Assembly (NCBI GenBank): GCA_949295125.1
Contig: CASFJV010000042.1
Coordinates: 1 to 56,781 of the forward strand
Direction: 5' to 3'
Length of the DNA stretch: 56,781 nt
Origin: an uncultured Spirochaetales bacterium
Lineage (GTDB): Bacteria > Spirochaetota > Spirochaetia > Sphaerochaetales > Sphaerochaetaceae
The position numbers were made by a program, and so were the translations under genes. Position 1 is the stretch's first letter. Each line of letters starts with the position of its first letter. Shown in pieces: positions 27,571-36,164 of the stretch. The notes beneath the pieces are model-generated. The model saw only the letters and a program-made list of their open reading frames with translations, searched no databases and was not told the DNA's origin.

Positions 27571-29341
27571 CCTCTTCTCCTTTTATATTTCTGGGAAGCC
27601 TTATGCTGATTACGGTTCCCACCCCTTTTTCAGAATCAATTGAGAGCCCATAGTCCGAACCAAACAGCAGTTTAATCCTGTCATATACATTCTTCAGCCC
27701 TATGCTCTTCCACGCATACTCATCCTTTATTCCGATTGAATCCCCTTCCAGCAGGTCAGTTAATGCCCTCAAGGACTCACTGTCCATGCCGATTCCAGTA
27801 TCCAGTACGGATATCTCAATGGATGAGCCTTCTTCGATGACATCGACTGCGATGCTTCCCTTTCCCCCTTTCGGCTTCAGGCCATGGATGTAGGCATTCT
27901 CTACAAGCGGCTGAAGAATAAGTTTTGGAACGAAAGTATCCTCATAATTCTTGGGAGACACGAACTGTATGCTCCCCTCAGTCCTGCAATTAAGAAGGAA
28001 AATATACTTCTCTACAATCTTAATTTCGTAAGAAAGGGGTACGAAATCCCTTACTGGCCCAATCAGGTAGTGTATCTGCTCAGAAAGCGCCTCAATCATC
28101 TCTGCAGTCTTCTCATCATTTGAATTGAGCGCACTCATCCTTATCACTTCAAGAGTGTTGTAAAGGAAATGCGGATAAATCTGGCTCTTCAATGCAGTCA
28201 GATCTGCTTCCTTCTGTTTCAGCTGTGCTGAATATGCCTTGTCAATATAAGCCTCAAGCCTTGCTCCCATCTTCCTGAAACGCTCGTAAAGCTCTCCAAG
28301 CTCATCCCTGCTGCCCTTTACCTCAGGAACATTGAAATCACCCCTTTCAACCCTGTCCATTCCCTTGAACAGGGACTGCATCTGGCTTGAGAACCTGCGG
28401 GAAATGAACATGATGCCAACTGTGAAAAGGAGAATTGAAAGGGCAAGGAGAATAAAAGCAAGGGCATAAAGGGTGTTTATTGCCCCATACGAATCATCTG
28501 GATCAATTTCCATACTGACAGATACCCCATGCTCCTCTCCGCTTGTGTAAAAGAGCATGTTGCCATCCCAGGAAGGAAGAGGCTTACCAATGGCGCTCTC
28601 ATTTCCCGAATACCATACGGTGCCATCCTGCAAAAGATATATCTGGTCAGACCTTTCCCTCTTTGCAGAAGATAAAAGCTCATCAAGCCGTGCAACATCT
28701 ATGAAAAGATAGAGTGTGCCAATGTAGTTAAGGCTGCTGACCTGCCCCCTTATATCATAATAGTTCCTTGAAACTACAAAGACATCCGTATTTGCCCTGT
28801 ATGGGATAATCCCGCTTATTGTCATTCCTCGGTAGGTTTTGTCACTATTAGTCCAGTCAACCATGCTGATGACTTCGCTTGCGGCAAAACCACCGGAGAC
28901 ACTGTCTACGCTGAATGCCAGAAGCTTTCCATCCTCATCATAGCCGATGAAGGCAGCCCCAACCACATATGGATCGATCCTGACAAGATTGGATAAAAAC
29001 GATTCAACGTTCCTCTTCCTCTCTGCCTCTTTTTCACCTTCTGATAAGTCATAGCCATAGAATATGCGCCTGAATGCATCAAACGAGAGGTAGTTGTCAT
29101 CCGGTCCGAACCTGTAATAATACGGCATGCTGGATATATTGTCATATGTATCGAGAAGCGAATCGAGACGGTCCTGCAGAGTTATGGCACTTTGCGTGTA
29201 ATTGGATTTCATCACGCTGTAGAATTCGCTTCTCATCCTGAAAGAGAGCACTAGTACAGTGATTATAAGGGGAAGCAGTCCCGTGACAATTGCAAATGCA
29301 CCGAATTTCTTAAATACCCCGATCCTCACAGCCCTCTCCAT
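27545..29341 (-). CDS. YesM-type sensor histidine kinase
   Basis: A membrane kinase of about 598 residues. Order: TM1 (about 10-32), extracellular sensor region (dCache-like, about 35-275), TM2, HAMP (about 300-350), the His_kinase box QIYPHFLYNTLEVI carrying the phospho-His, and a GHKL ATPase domain (LVENAYIHGL; IEISVLDTGIGM). The ATG at 29341 (MERAVRIG) has AGGA 3 nt upstream and is preferred over the in-frame start at 29368. Either way it overlaps the nucleoside hydrolase-like gene (32 nt with this choice). Expected to sense an extracellular oligosaccharide and phosphorylate the YesN-type regulator. Confidence 0.92.
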   Translation of the reverse strand: MERAVRIGVFKKFGAFAIVTGLLPLIITVLVLSFRMRSEFYSVMKSNYTQSAITLQDRLDSLLDTYDNISSMPYYYRFGPDDNYLSFDAFRRIFYGYDLSEGEKEAERKRNVESFLSNLVRIDPYVVGAAFIGYDEDGKLLAFSVDSVSGGFAASEVISMVDWTNSDKTYRGMTISGIIPYRANTDVFVVSRNYYDIRGQVSSLNYIGTLYLFIDVARLDELLSSAKRERSDQIYLLQDGTVWYSGNESAIGKPLPSWDGNMLFYTSGEEHGVSVSMEIDPDDSYGAINTLYALAFILLALSILLFTVGIMFISRRFSSQMQSLFKGMDRVERGDFNVPEVKGSRDELGELYERFRKMGARLEAYIDKAYSAQLKQKEADLTALKSQIYPHFLYNTLEVIRMSALNSNDEKTAEMIEALSEQIHYLIGPVRDFVPLSYEIKIVEKYIFLLNCRTEGSIQFVSPKNYEDTFVPKLILQPLVENAYIHGLKPKGGKGSIAVDVIEEGSSIEISVLDTGIGMDSESLRALTDLLEGDSIGIKDEYAWKSIGLKNVYDRIKLLFGSDYGLSIDSEKGVGTVISIRLPRNIKGEEDVPFGDGR

Positions 29342-30206
29342 ATATCCTGAACTTGGAAAACATGTCACTGATTATGTAACGTGCATCTATTTTCCGCACA
29401 ATTTCAATTGTACCATGTCCATCAGCCAAATTGTACATTCCATTTTCTGTGAAAAAAGGAGCAGGTATTGTTTCAATTTCTGTGGATCTGGGACATAGGA
29501 GCGGGCTGAGGACTGCATTATCACCAAGTATCCAGCCATCACCGGAGCGGATCAGGGCATTTCTTGGCCCATCTTCCATGCTGTGTTCCATAAGCTGGTT
29601 AAACAGATACTGTCCAAGCTTATAGCCCCTCAGATTCAGGTACAGCTCAGAAAATGGAACATTGAGGCACTGGTAAACATCTTTTGGAATCATGATGAGC
29701 CTGACACCGGATGAGATTACATAGTTTGCAGCTTCTATATCGTTAAAGAGATTGTACTCCCAGCCTCCATCCGGGTATTTTGCGCCACCGGTCCAGATAA
29801 CCGTAAGATTTTCTATAATGCTTCCATCCTCCCTTATGGCCACTGCAATATCTGTCAGAGGACCAAGGGCAAGGACAGTAATACTGCCGGATGATGCTTC
29901 CCTTACAATCTGCAGTGCACCTCCAGAAGGATCAGATGAGTGGCAAAGAGGCATTTTCTCTCCCATGAAAAGGAGTTCACTTCCAATTTCCATAAGGGAA
30001 AGCAGCTCTTTTGTTTTCCTGTAGCTTCTCAGGGCACTGTCACTATGGCGGTCAATGCCATAATGTGCCGCGATGACCGCCTTTATATCGAACAGTGGAG
30101 TCAGAAGTGCATGGGCAAGGGCAAAAGGATCATCAGCCTCATTAGCCATATCAGTTGAGACAATGAGGCGCCTGATCTTTTCCTGTGGTACAGGATATGG
30201 CATCAT
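29310..30206 (-). CDS. Nucleoside hydrolase-like (IUNH superfamily) protein
   Basis: A 298-residue cytosolic protein. The N-terminal metal-binding motif of inosine/uridine hydrolases, DxDxGxDDxxAL, appears as TDMANEADDPFAL (18-30), closer to the TDxGNExDD form of DUF1593-like members. ITVLALGPLTDIAVAI is the second family signature. The usual active-site HD near the C-terminus reads GDN (WILGDNAV), so the His seems lost and the Asp kept. It is the fourth gene of the ABC operon, overlapping the permease by 4 nt. A role on an N- or C-glycosylated sugar rather than a true nucleoside is possible. Confidence 0.75.
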   Translation of the reverse strand: MMPYPVPQEKIRRLIVSTDMANEADDPFALAHALLTPLFDIKAVIAAHYGIDRHSDSALRSYRKTKELLSLMEIGSELLFMGEKMPLCHSSDPSGGALQIVREASSGSITVLALGPLTDIAVAIREDGSIIENLTVIWTGGAKYPDGGWEYNLFNDIEAANYVISSGVRLIMIPKDVYQCLNVPFSELYLNLRGYKLGQYLFNQLMEHSMEDGPRNALIRSGDGWILGDNAVLSPLLCPRSTEIETIPAPFFTENGMYNLADGHGTIEIVRKIDARYIISDMFSKFRIYGEGCEDRGI

Positions 30207-31042
30207 CCCTTTGCAGCTCCTGCTGTAATACCCTTGACAAAATACTTCTGGAAAGCAATGAAAATGGCAAGGGCTGGAACAATTGAAATGATGGTTCCTG
30301 CAAATACGATATCCCAGCGGGCTGTGAACTGTCCGACAAACGATGCAATTTCAACTGTAATGGTTTTTGCCTTTCCCGATGGAAGGACCAGGTATGGCAT
30401 AAGGTAATCATTCCATATGCCAAGTCCATTAAGGATAACCATCGATGCGTTGCAAGGCCCAAGAAGAGGGAATGTGATCTGCCAGAAAGTCCTGAGCGGA
30501 GTGCATCCATCTATAGTTGCTGCCTCCTCGATTTCCAGAGGAATACCCTTGAGAAAGCTTCCATATAGGAGTGTTCCGAATGCAATGGAGCCAGATATGT
30601 AGCAAACGATCGGTCCAATCATGTTCCCGAACATTCCAAGCACTTTCATTTCCTTGAAAAGAGGGAACATGTAAAGGTGGAATGGAATCATCATGCCAGC
30701 AATGAAGAATGTATAGAGGAATGAAGAGAGCCTGCATTTCCTTCTTTCTATTCCGTATGCTGCCATCGGGACTATGCATATTATAAGCAATTCAGAAACT
30801 ACGGTTAAAAATACCGTATTGAAAATTGCGTGGGCAAAATCAGACATCTGGAAAAGATCCACGAAGTTCTGGGTATAAAGCGAGGTAGGGAAACCTGCAG
30901 GGGATCTCAGGATATCGCCATTGCTCTTGAATGCCGACATGAATGCAAAAAGCACTGGATAGATGAACAGCAGAGCAAGAATAGCTGCTATGGCTATGAG
31001 AACGGCATCCATTGCCTTTATCTTTTTCTTTTCCTTCATCAT
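30203..31042 (-). CDS. ABC sugar transporter permease, MalG type
   Basis: A 279-residue inner-membrane permease with six hydrophobic segments. The conserved cytoplasmic EAA loop reads EIEEAATIDGCTPLRTFWQI and contacts the ATPase. The C-terminus ends GITAGAAKG, as in CUT1-family MalG-type subunits. It overlaps the MalF-type gene by 4 nt upstream and the nucleoside hydrolase-like gene by 4 nt downstream. No ATPase gene is present in the operon, so a shared MsmK-like ATPase elsewhere in the genome probably powers the importer. Confidence 0.92.
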   Translation of the reverse strand: MMKEKKKIKAMDAVLIAIAAILALLFIYPVLFAFMSAFKSNGDILRSPAGFPTSLYTQNFVDLFQMSDFAHAIFNTVFLTVVSELLIICIVPMAAYGIERRKCRLSSFLYTFFIAGMMIPFHLYMFPLFKEMKVLGMFGNMIGPIVCYISGSIAFGTLLYGSFLKGIPLEIEEAATIDGCTPLRTFWQITFPLLGPCNASMVILNGLGIWNDYLMPYLVLPSGKAKTITVEIASFVGQFTARWDIVFAGTIISIVPALAIFIAFQKYFVKGITAGAAKG

Positions 31043-31932
31043 ACCTGTACCTCCCTTGACCTCAGGAACTTCTGCTGAATTGTATTGAGAACCAGAATTA
31101 CAAGCAGCAGCACAACGCCGACTGCCGTGCCAAAGCCCTGCCTTCCCTCATTGAATCCGACTTTGTAAAGAAGGTAGACGACAGTCTCCGATGTAAAGCC
31201 AGGACCTCCGTCCGTCATTACATTGATCTGGTCAAAAACCTTGAGTCCATTAATGAGGGAGAGTGTGAAATTGATTGTGAATGCGCCGGAAATCAATGGA
31301 AGCGTTATCTTTGTGAACTTATGCCATGCAGTTGCCCCATCAATCTCAGCAGCCTCAAGAATATCGGACGAAATGGACTGCAGCGATGCAAGATAGATTA
31401 TCATGTAATACCCTGCACCCTTCCATACAAGCACAACTCCGATGGCAATAAGCGTCAGGCTTGTATTTCCAAGCCAGTCCTGCTTCAGTGCTCCAAGCCC
31501 TATATTCTCCAGAAGCGCATTTATGACACCGAAGTTATAGTTATACATAACTTTCCAGATAAATCCGGAAACGATTCCGCTGATAAGCACCGGTATATAG
31601 AAAAGGGATCTGAACAGGTTCTTTCCCTTTATCACCCTGTCTACCAAAAGTGCTAGTGCAAGAGCTATTGCATTTTCAAAAACCGAGATGAAGACTGTCA
31701 GTATAACAGTATTTTTAAGTGCGTTTCCAAAACGTGCACTTGTAAAGATTTCAATGTAATTCCTCAGTCCTATGAAATGGATGTTCGGACTGATTCCATC
31801 CCAGCTTGTGAAGCTGTAATAGAGACTCATTACAGTTGGCAGCACTATGAATGCCACATAGAATACGAATGCAGGTGCCACAAAGCCAAGCAGTACCTTG
31901 TCTATCCTTCTTTTTTTAGATAGCTGCTGCAT
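31039..31932 (-). CDS. ABC sugar transporter permease, MalF type
   Basis: A 297-residue CUT1-family permease with about six membrane segments. The N-terminal part (FVAPAFVFYVAFIVLPTVMS) and EAA loop (DILEAAEIDGATAWHKFTKI) are typical. AAGGAGGGATT precedes the ATG. It is the second gene of the operon, after the solute-binding protein and separated from it by a stem-loop. Confidence 0.92.
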   Translation of the reverse strand: MQQLSKKRRIDKVLLGFVAPAFVFYVAFIVLPTVMSLYYSFTSWDGISPNIHFIGLRNYIEIFTSARFGNALKNTVILTVFISVFENAIALALALLVDRVIKGKNLFRSLFYIPVLISGIVSGFIWKVMYNYNFGVINALLENIGLGALKQDWLGNTSLTLIAIGVVLVWKGAGYYMIIYLASLQSISSDILEAAEIDGATAWHKFTKITLPLISGAFTINFTLSLINGLKVFDQINVMTDGGPGFTSETVVYLLYKVGFNEGRQGFGTAVGVVLLLVILVLNTIQQKFLRSREVQV

Positions 31933-31953
31933 AATCCCTCCTTTTCAATTAAC

Positions 31954-31973
31954 TGAGGCCCCTGAGGGCCTCA
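31954..31973 (-). promoter_or_regulatory. Intercistronic stem-loop behind the binding-protein gene
   Basis: TGAGGCCC and GGGCCTCA form a perfect 8-bp stem with a 4-nt loop (31954-31973) between the solute-binding protein and the first permease gene. No U-run follows on the transcribed strand, so it looks like an mRNA-stabilising or processing hairpin rather than a terminator. This would keep binding-protein mRNA more abundant than permease mRNA. Confidence 0.6.
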
Positions 31974-31982
31974 TACGAACTA

Positions 31983-33293
31983 TTACTCGATTCCAACTTC
32001 GGTTACAGGATTGAAAGAAGACGAAGCAACTGCCCATGTCTTATTCAGCTCTTCGCAGGCACTCTCTATTGACCTCTGTCCAAGGAGGACTTCAGTAAGT
32101 GTCTTGTATGTGAAATTCCTGAAATCTGGAGGAAGTTCATTAACTCCACTCTTGCTGTTCCACATTGGAGTGAGGTTATCTGCCTGCTGTGTGGCTTCAA
32201 TGACTTCCTGCAGGACTGCCACGCCATCAAGAGTAGGTGTTGCCTTTGTTGCCGGGATTGCACTGAGGGTATTGCAGTAGATTGCATAGTTCTCCGGTGC
32301 ATAGAAGAACTTCAGGAACTCAATTGCAACTTCCCATTTCTCAGGATCTGCCTGGCACTCTGTAGAGACAGCAAGTCCGGAAATTCCAGATCCGCCGACA
32401 AGCCTCAGAGCTCCGTCATGTGAGTAGATCGGGAACCAGCCAAGCTCGAATTCTGGATCAGCTGAAAGAATCTGTGTAAACATATGTGTTCCAGAGTACA
32501 TCATGGCAGCCATGTCATTGACGATGAATGTAGTTATCTGGGCATCTGGAGTGCTTGCCCATCCAGTCTGTGCATACTGCATGATTTCCTGCATTTCACT
32601 GAATGCTGCCTGCACAGAAGGATCTGAGAAATTCTTGGATCCGTCATAGCAGTGTGCGATGAAATCAGGATCCTGGCTGATTACCTGGTCATCCCAAGCC
32701 ATGTTGAACAGGAATCCCATGTGCCATAGATCGCCACCGCCAACTACAAGAGGACTCATATCTCCCAGATCTGCAATTTTCTGGCAGAGCTCAATGAACT
32801 CCTCATAGCTGGTTGGTTCTGTCAGTCCATGCTCATCGAAATATGCCTTGTTGTATATGATTCCGTTTGTATTCTCTCCGGCAAGTGCAACTGTGTAGAT
32901 GTTTCCATCTATCACCATTGGGGAGAGGAAGAGGTCTGTAAGTTCCTGAGGAAGCGGTGCAAGCTTTCCAGCCCTGATATACATGGCAGCTTCTCCCCTC
33001 ATCTCTACGATATCTGGGAATTCACCCACACTGTCCCTTGTTCTGACGAACTCTGAATAGTTTCCTCCGTTTCCCGGCTGGATTGCAACGCGCATTCCCT
33101 CATGAGTGGAGTTGAATCTGTTCACAATCTCATTGATTGATGCCTTTGCTCCAGCATCTCCGTCTGCAAATACGAATGTTACTGTTGTCACATCGCTCTC
33201 TGCTGCAACAGCACTGGATTCTCCTGCGCCACCTGCAAAAGAAGGAGCGATCAATAATGATGCCAAAAGAATAAATGCTAAGAATTTTTTCAT
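31983..33293 (-). CDS. ABC transporter sugar-binding protein
   Basis: A 436-residue extracellular solute-binding protein family 1 (CUT1) member. The signal peptide ends APSFAGGAGESS without a lipobox Cys, a form common in Sphaerochaeta-like spirochaetes; it is probably a soluble periplasmic protein. Family features: VTFVFADGDAGAKASINEIV, IVNRFNSTHEGMRVAI and, in the middle, GIIYNKAYFDEHGL. First gene of the operon continuing to two permeases, the nucleoside hydrolase-like protein, YesM/YesN and the GH42-like enzyme. AAAAGGAGA is the ribosome-binding site. Substrate probably an oligosaccharide released by the neighbouring GH enzymes. Confidence 0.92.
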   Translation of the reverse strand: MKKFLAFILLASLLIAPSFAGGAGESSAVAAESDVTTVTFVFADGDAGAKASINEIVNRFNSTHEGMRVAIQPGNGGNYSEFVRTRDSVGEFPDIVEMRGEAAMYIRAGKLAPLPQELTDLFLSPMVIDGNIYTVALAGENTNGIIYNKAYFDEHGLTEPTSYEEFIELCQKIADLGDMSPLVVGGGDLWHMGFLFNMAWDDQVISQDPDFIAHCYDGSKNFSDPSVQAAFSEMQEIMQYAQTGWASTPDAQITTFIVNDMAAMMYSGTHMFTQILSADPEFELGWFPIYSHDGALRLVGGSGISGLAVSTECQADPEKWEVAIEFLKFFYAPENYAIYCNTLSAIPATKATPTLDGVAVLQEVIEATQQADNLTPMWNSKSGVNELPPDFRNFTYKTLTEVLLGQRSIESACEELNKTWAVASSSFNPVTEVGIE

Positions 33294-33368
33294 CCTGAAT
33301 CTCCTTTTCTGTAACTATCGTCAAGCATGTTTTCCAATCCCGCAAGGTGGCGTTTTTTTAGTAAAGGC

Positions 33369-33390
33369 TGCAAGTTTTTTAGATTGGGCA
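33369..33390 (-). promoter_or_regulatory. Shared element, copy upstream of the ABC operon
   Basis: Plus-strand TGCAAG-T6-AGATTGGGCA (33369-33390). It nearly repeats the sequence at 36143-36164 upstream of the GH43 gene (TGCAGG-T7-AGATTGGCT). It lies 76 nt upstream of the binding-protein start and between divergent operons. A candidate site for the YesN-type regulator encoded in this operon. Confidence 0.5.
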
Positions 33391-33476
33391 ATATGAAAAA
33401 ACTGTATATGCAGCTTAAATTTGTGCAAAACATAAAGAAAGAATGCATAATAGAATATTACTAAGGAGAATTAAAT

Positions 33477-34607
33477 ATGGATGCAGTCAGTATTCTTAAA
33501 AAGATCGATAAAAAGTTAATGGCTTCAATTAGAAGGAACAAAGGGGCAATACCGGCAGTAACACTGAATGGACACTACGACAACAGGGCAGACAGCAATA
33601 AGGAATTTGGCGTTGATGACGGACTCTGCTGGTGGACAAACGGCTTCTGGGGAGGAATTGCAAACCTTATGTACTTCTGGACAGGGAATCCTGTCTATAT
33701 GGATGTCGTGAAAGAGGATGAAGAGCTTTTGGACAGATGCTACACACCTTCCCTCTTTCCCGGGCTTCACCATGACACCGGCTTCATGTGGCTTCCCCTT
33801 TCTGTAGCACGCTATATGCAGGATAAAAATGAGGAATCCAAAAACAGGGGACTTATGGCAGCAACCGTTCTTGCCGGCAGATTCAACCCTGAGGGGTTTA
33901 TCAGGGCATGGAATGATAATAACGGCAATAAGAGGCTTGGATGGTCGATAATAGATTCAATGATGAATATCTCCCTCCTTTACTGGGCAACTGCTGTTAC
34001 TGCAGACCCAAGGTTTGCAAAGATTGCCACAATACATGCATCAACCACAATGAAAAACGCAGTGCGTGAAGACGGATCAGTAAGGCACATAACAGAGTAT
34101 GATCCCCAGACTGGGAAATATGTCTGCGAACATGGCGGCCAGGGATATGCGGAAGGCTCTGCCTGGACACGCGGACAGAGCTGGGGAATATATGGATTCC
34201 TGAATGCCTATAAGCATACGGGAAAGAAGGAGTTCCTGGATACAAGTGAGAAAATAGCGGAATTTGCCATATCCCATATTCCTGGCAGCTACCATATTCC
34301 GGTTGACTATCTTCAGCCTGAGGAGCCGGCAATCGAAGACTCGACCGCAGCTGCAATAACAGCATCAGCCCTGATTGACCTTGCAAAGGAAACGGGAAAG
34401 AAGAAGTACATGGAAGTTGCAGTGCGCCTGCTTGAGGTTCTGGATGAAGACCGGTCTGATTACTCAGCCGACACTGATGGAATCCTCCTTAAGTGCACCG
34501 GTTCATATCATGGAACATGGGACAGGGAAATCGGGTTTGTGTATGCCGACTATTACTATATAGAGGCACTGCTGAAACTCGAGAACAAGTGCCTCATGAT
34601 ATGGTAA
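33477..34607 (+). CDS. GH88 unsaturated glucuronyl hydrolase
   Basis: A 376-residue (alpha/alpha)6-barrel enzyme. The two key aspartates of the family are visible as HHDTGFMWLP (D100) and GWSIIDSMMNISLLYWA (D160). DDGLCWWTNGFW, GSAWTRGQSWG and YHIPVDYLQP, later DSTAAAITAS, also match. It hydrolyses the vinyl-ether link of unsaturated uronic-acid oligosaccharides left by polysaccharide lyases, in the cytosol (no signal peptide). Ribosome-binding site AAGGAGAA. Divergent from the importer operon and end-to-end with GH43. GH105 is the alternative family, but the motifs favour GH88. Confidence 0.88.
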   Translation: MDAVSILKKIDKKLMASIRRNKGAIPAVTLNGHYDNRADSNKEFGVDDGLCWWTNGFWGGIANLMYFWTGNPVYMDVVKEDEELLDRCYTPSLFPGLHHDTGFMWLPLSVARYMQDKNEESKNRGLMAATVLAGRFNPEGFIRAWNDNNGNKRLGWSIIDSMMNISLLYWATAVTADPRFAKIATIHASTTMKNAVREDGSVRHITEYDPQTGKYVCEHGGQGYAEGSAWTRGQSWGIYGFLNAYKHTGKKEFLDTSEKIAEFAISHIPGSYHIPVDYLQPEEPAIEDSTAAAITASALIDLAKETGKKKYMEVAVRLLEVLDEDRSDYSADTDGILLKCTGSYHGTWDREIGFVYADYYYIEALLKLENKCLMIW

Positions 34608-36107
34608 TTACCTGATATAAGAGACTTCCAGGAAGCCTGGAGAATCAAGATTTTCCCTGTTTGCACCCCATAGTGCAATCTTTGCCCCCGTCCATGTTGC
34701 GCGGCGAAGAGGGAAAATCTTCCTGATTTTCTCAAACTTTTCTCCATCAAGCGAATAAGAGAGAAGGTAGTTCATGTCCTTCCTGAGCTCAAGGCGCAGG
34801 TAAGCCCTGCCGCTCTTCACTTCTCTTGAGAATACCAGATCCTCTTCAGCTTCCCCCTCATCAGTAATTTTGGAGACGCTTCCCTTGTAGCACCTGATAG
34901 AATACTTTCCATCTTCATAATAGAGAGCTAAGTATGAATAGCTGTGACCTATGAAACCGAATGCTCCCATATCCCCATTTTCCACACCATTCAAAGTGAA
35001 TTCCCCTGTCAGGGTGAAGTGATCACTCTGTGGGATCTCAGTAAGAGCGTTTGCAGCATACCAGAGGATATTCTCCCTTTTCTCTTCATTCTTCCTTGCA
35101 TAGAGCCTCAGCTTCCCATCTGCTATATCATAATTGCCTTTTTCAGGATTTGCCTGCCACTGCCACTGCAGAGAGAGTGTTGGAGAGATGAAATCATCAG
35201 TCATAGGAATGGAGTATTCTGGGCCGGAAGGAACAGGCTCTCTCCATTTCGGAACAGGTTCCCCAATTCCATCTCCGTTAAGGTCGGCACCAATTACGGG
35301 CCACAGGTCAGGCGTGAAATTCATCGGCTCAAGATGTATCACACGGCCAAGTTCATACACATCCTGGAAGTGTATGAACCAGTTCTTTCCATCTTCAGTT
35401 TCGACCCAGGCGCCCTGATGAGGGCCATTGACCCGCATATTCCCCTGGTGCATGGCAACCCTGTATTCATATGGACCGAAAATGTCCTTTGCCCTGATTA
35501 CGCTCTGCCAGCCTGTTGCAACTCCTCCAGATGGGAAGAGCACATAGTAATATCCATGCTTATAAAAGATTTTCGGACCCTCGGAAGTATGTGCAACAGC
35601 ATCCCCATCAAATATTATCCTGTACTCCCCTATTGTCTTAGTAAGGTCCTTATCTGTCTCTATCAGGGCTATTACGTTGTTCTTTCCGGCCCTGGAGTAG
35701 GCAAAAGCGAATGCCATATAGGCCTTCTCTCCTGTCCATATAGGGCATGGATCTATCCAGCCTTTCGTGTGAGTGAGCATATTAAGTTCAAACTCACCGT
35801 AAATGTCTTCAGATCTTGCCACCATTATTCCCTCATCCGGAAGAGGTATCACGATATAGAATACCCCGTCATGATGCCTTATTGATGGCGCCCAAGTGCC
35901 AGAACCATGGCATGGCCTGCGGTAGCGCTCAAATGGAAGGGACCTGACAGCATAGTTTATGATATGCCAATGGATCAGGTCCTTTGAATGAAGGATCGGA
36001 ACACCGGGAAGATAGGTAAAAGAAGAAGCAACCATATAATAGTCATCCTCAACTCTTATGACATCCGGATCTGAATAGTCTGCATATAGTATCGGATTGT
36101 AGTACAT
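34608..36107 (-). CDS. GH43 beta-xylosidase/arabinofuranosidase-type hydrolase
   Basis: A 499-residue cytosolic enzyme. The N-terminal five-bladed propeller begins NPILYADYSDPDVIRV (catalytic-base Asp in the SDPDV motif), then GVPILHSKDLIHW and GTWAPSIRHHDG; the acid/base Glu is likely in HTSEGPKIF. From about 325 a C-terminal beta-sandwich (GH43_C2 type: DDFISPTLSLQWQWQANP) follows. I start it at 36107, because the family homology begins there and a -10 box ends 6 nt upstream; the open frame extends 28 codons further. The stop codon directly abuts that of GH88. Confidence 0.9.
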   Translation of the reverse strand: MYYNPILYADYSDPDVIRVEDDYYMVASSFTYLPGVPILHSKDLIHWHIINYAVRSLPFERYRRPCHGSGTWAPSIRHHDGVFYIVIPLPDEGIMVARSEDIYGEFELNMLTHTKGWIDPCPIWTGEKAYMAFAFAYSRAGKNNVIALIETDKDLTKTIGEYRIIFDGDAVAHTSEGPKIFYKHGYYYVLFPSGGVATGWQSVIRAKDIFGPYEYRVAMHQGNMRVNGPHQGAWVETEDGKNWFIHFQDVYELGRVIHLEPMNFTPDLWPVIGADLNGDGIGEPVPKWREPVPSGPEYSIPMTDDFISPTLSLQWQWQANPEKGNYDIADGKLRLYARKNEEKRENILWYAANALTEIPQSDHFTLTGEFTLNGVENGDMGAFGFIGHSYSYLALYYEDGKYSIRCYKGSVSKITDEGEAEEDLVFSREVKSGRAYLRLELRKDMNYLLSYSLDGEKFEKIRKIFPLRRATWTGAKIALWGANRENLDSPGFLEVSYIR

Positions 36108-36113
36108 ACCTAA

Positions 36114-36141
36114 ACTATAGCAGAAAAGAAGGAGCTGTGAA
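36114..36141 (-). promoter_or_regulatory. Promoter of the GH43 gene, leaderless
   Basis: On the minus strand TTCACA (36141-36136), 16 bp, TATAGT (36119-36114), then 6 nt to the ATG at 36107. The shared element at 36143-36164 sits immediately upstream of the -35 box, the usual position for an AraC-type activator. Confidence 0.6.
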
Positions 36142-36142
36142 G

Positions 36143-36164
36143 TGCAGGTTTTTTTAGATTGGCT
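36143..36164 (-). promoter_or_regulatory. Shared element, copy upstream of GH43
   Basis: Plus-strand TGCAGG-T7-AGATTGGCT. It matches the copy at 33369-33390 except for one mismatch and one extra T over about 20 bp. It overlaps the last codons of the KamA-family gene (its CCAATCTAA is Pro-Ile-stop of that gene). Confidence 0.5.
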
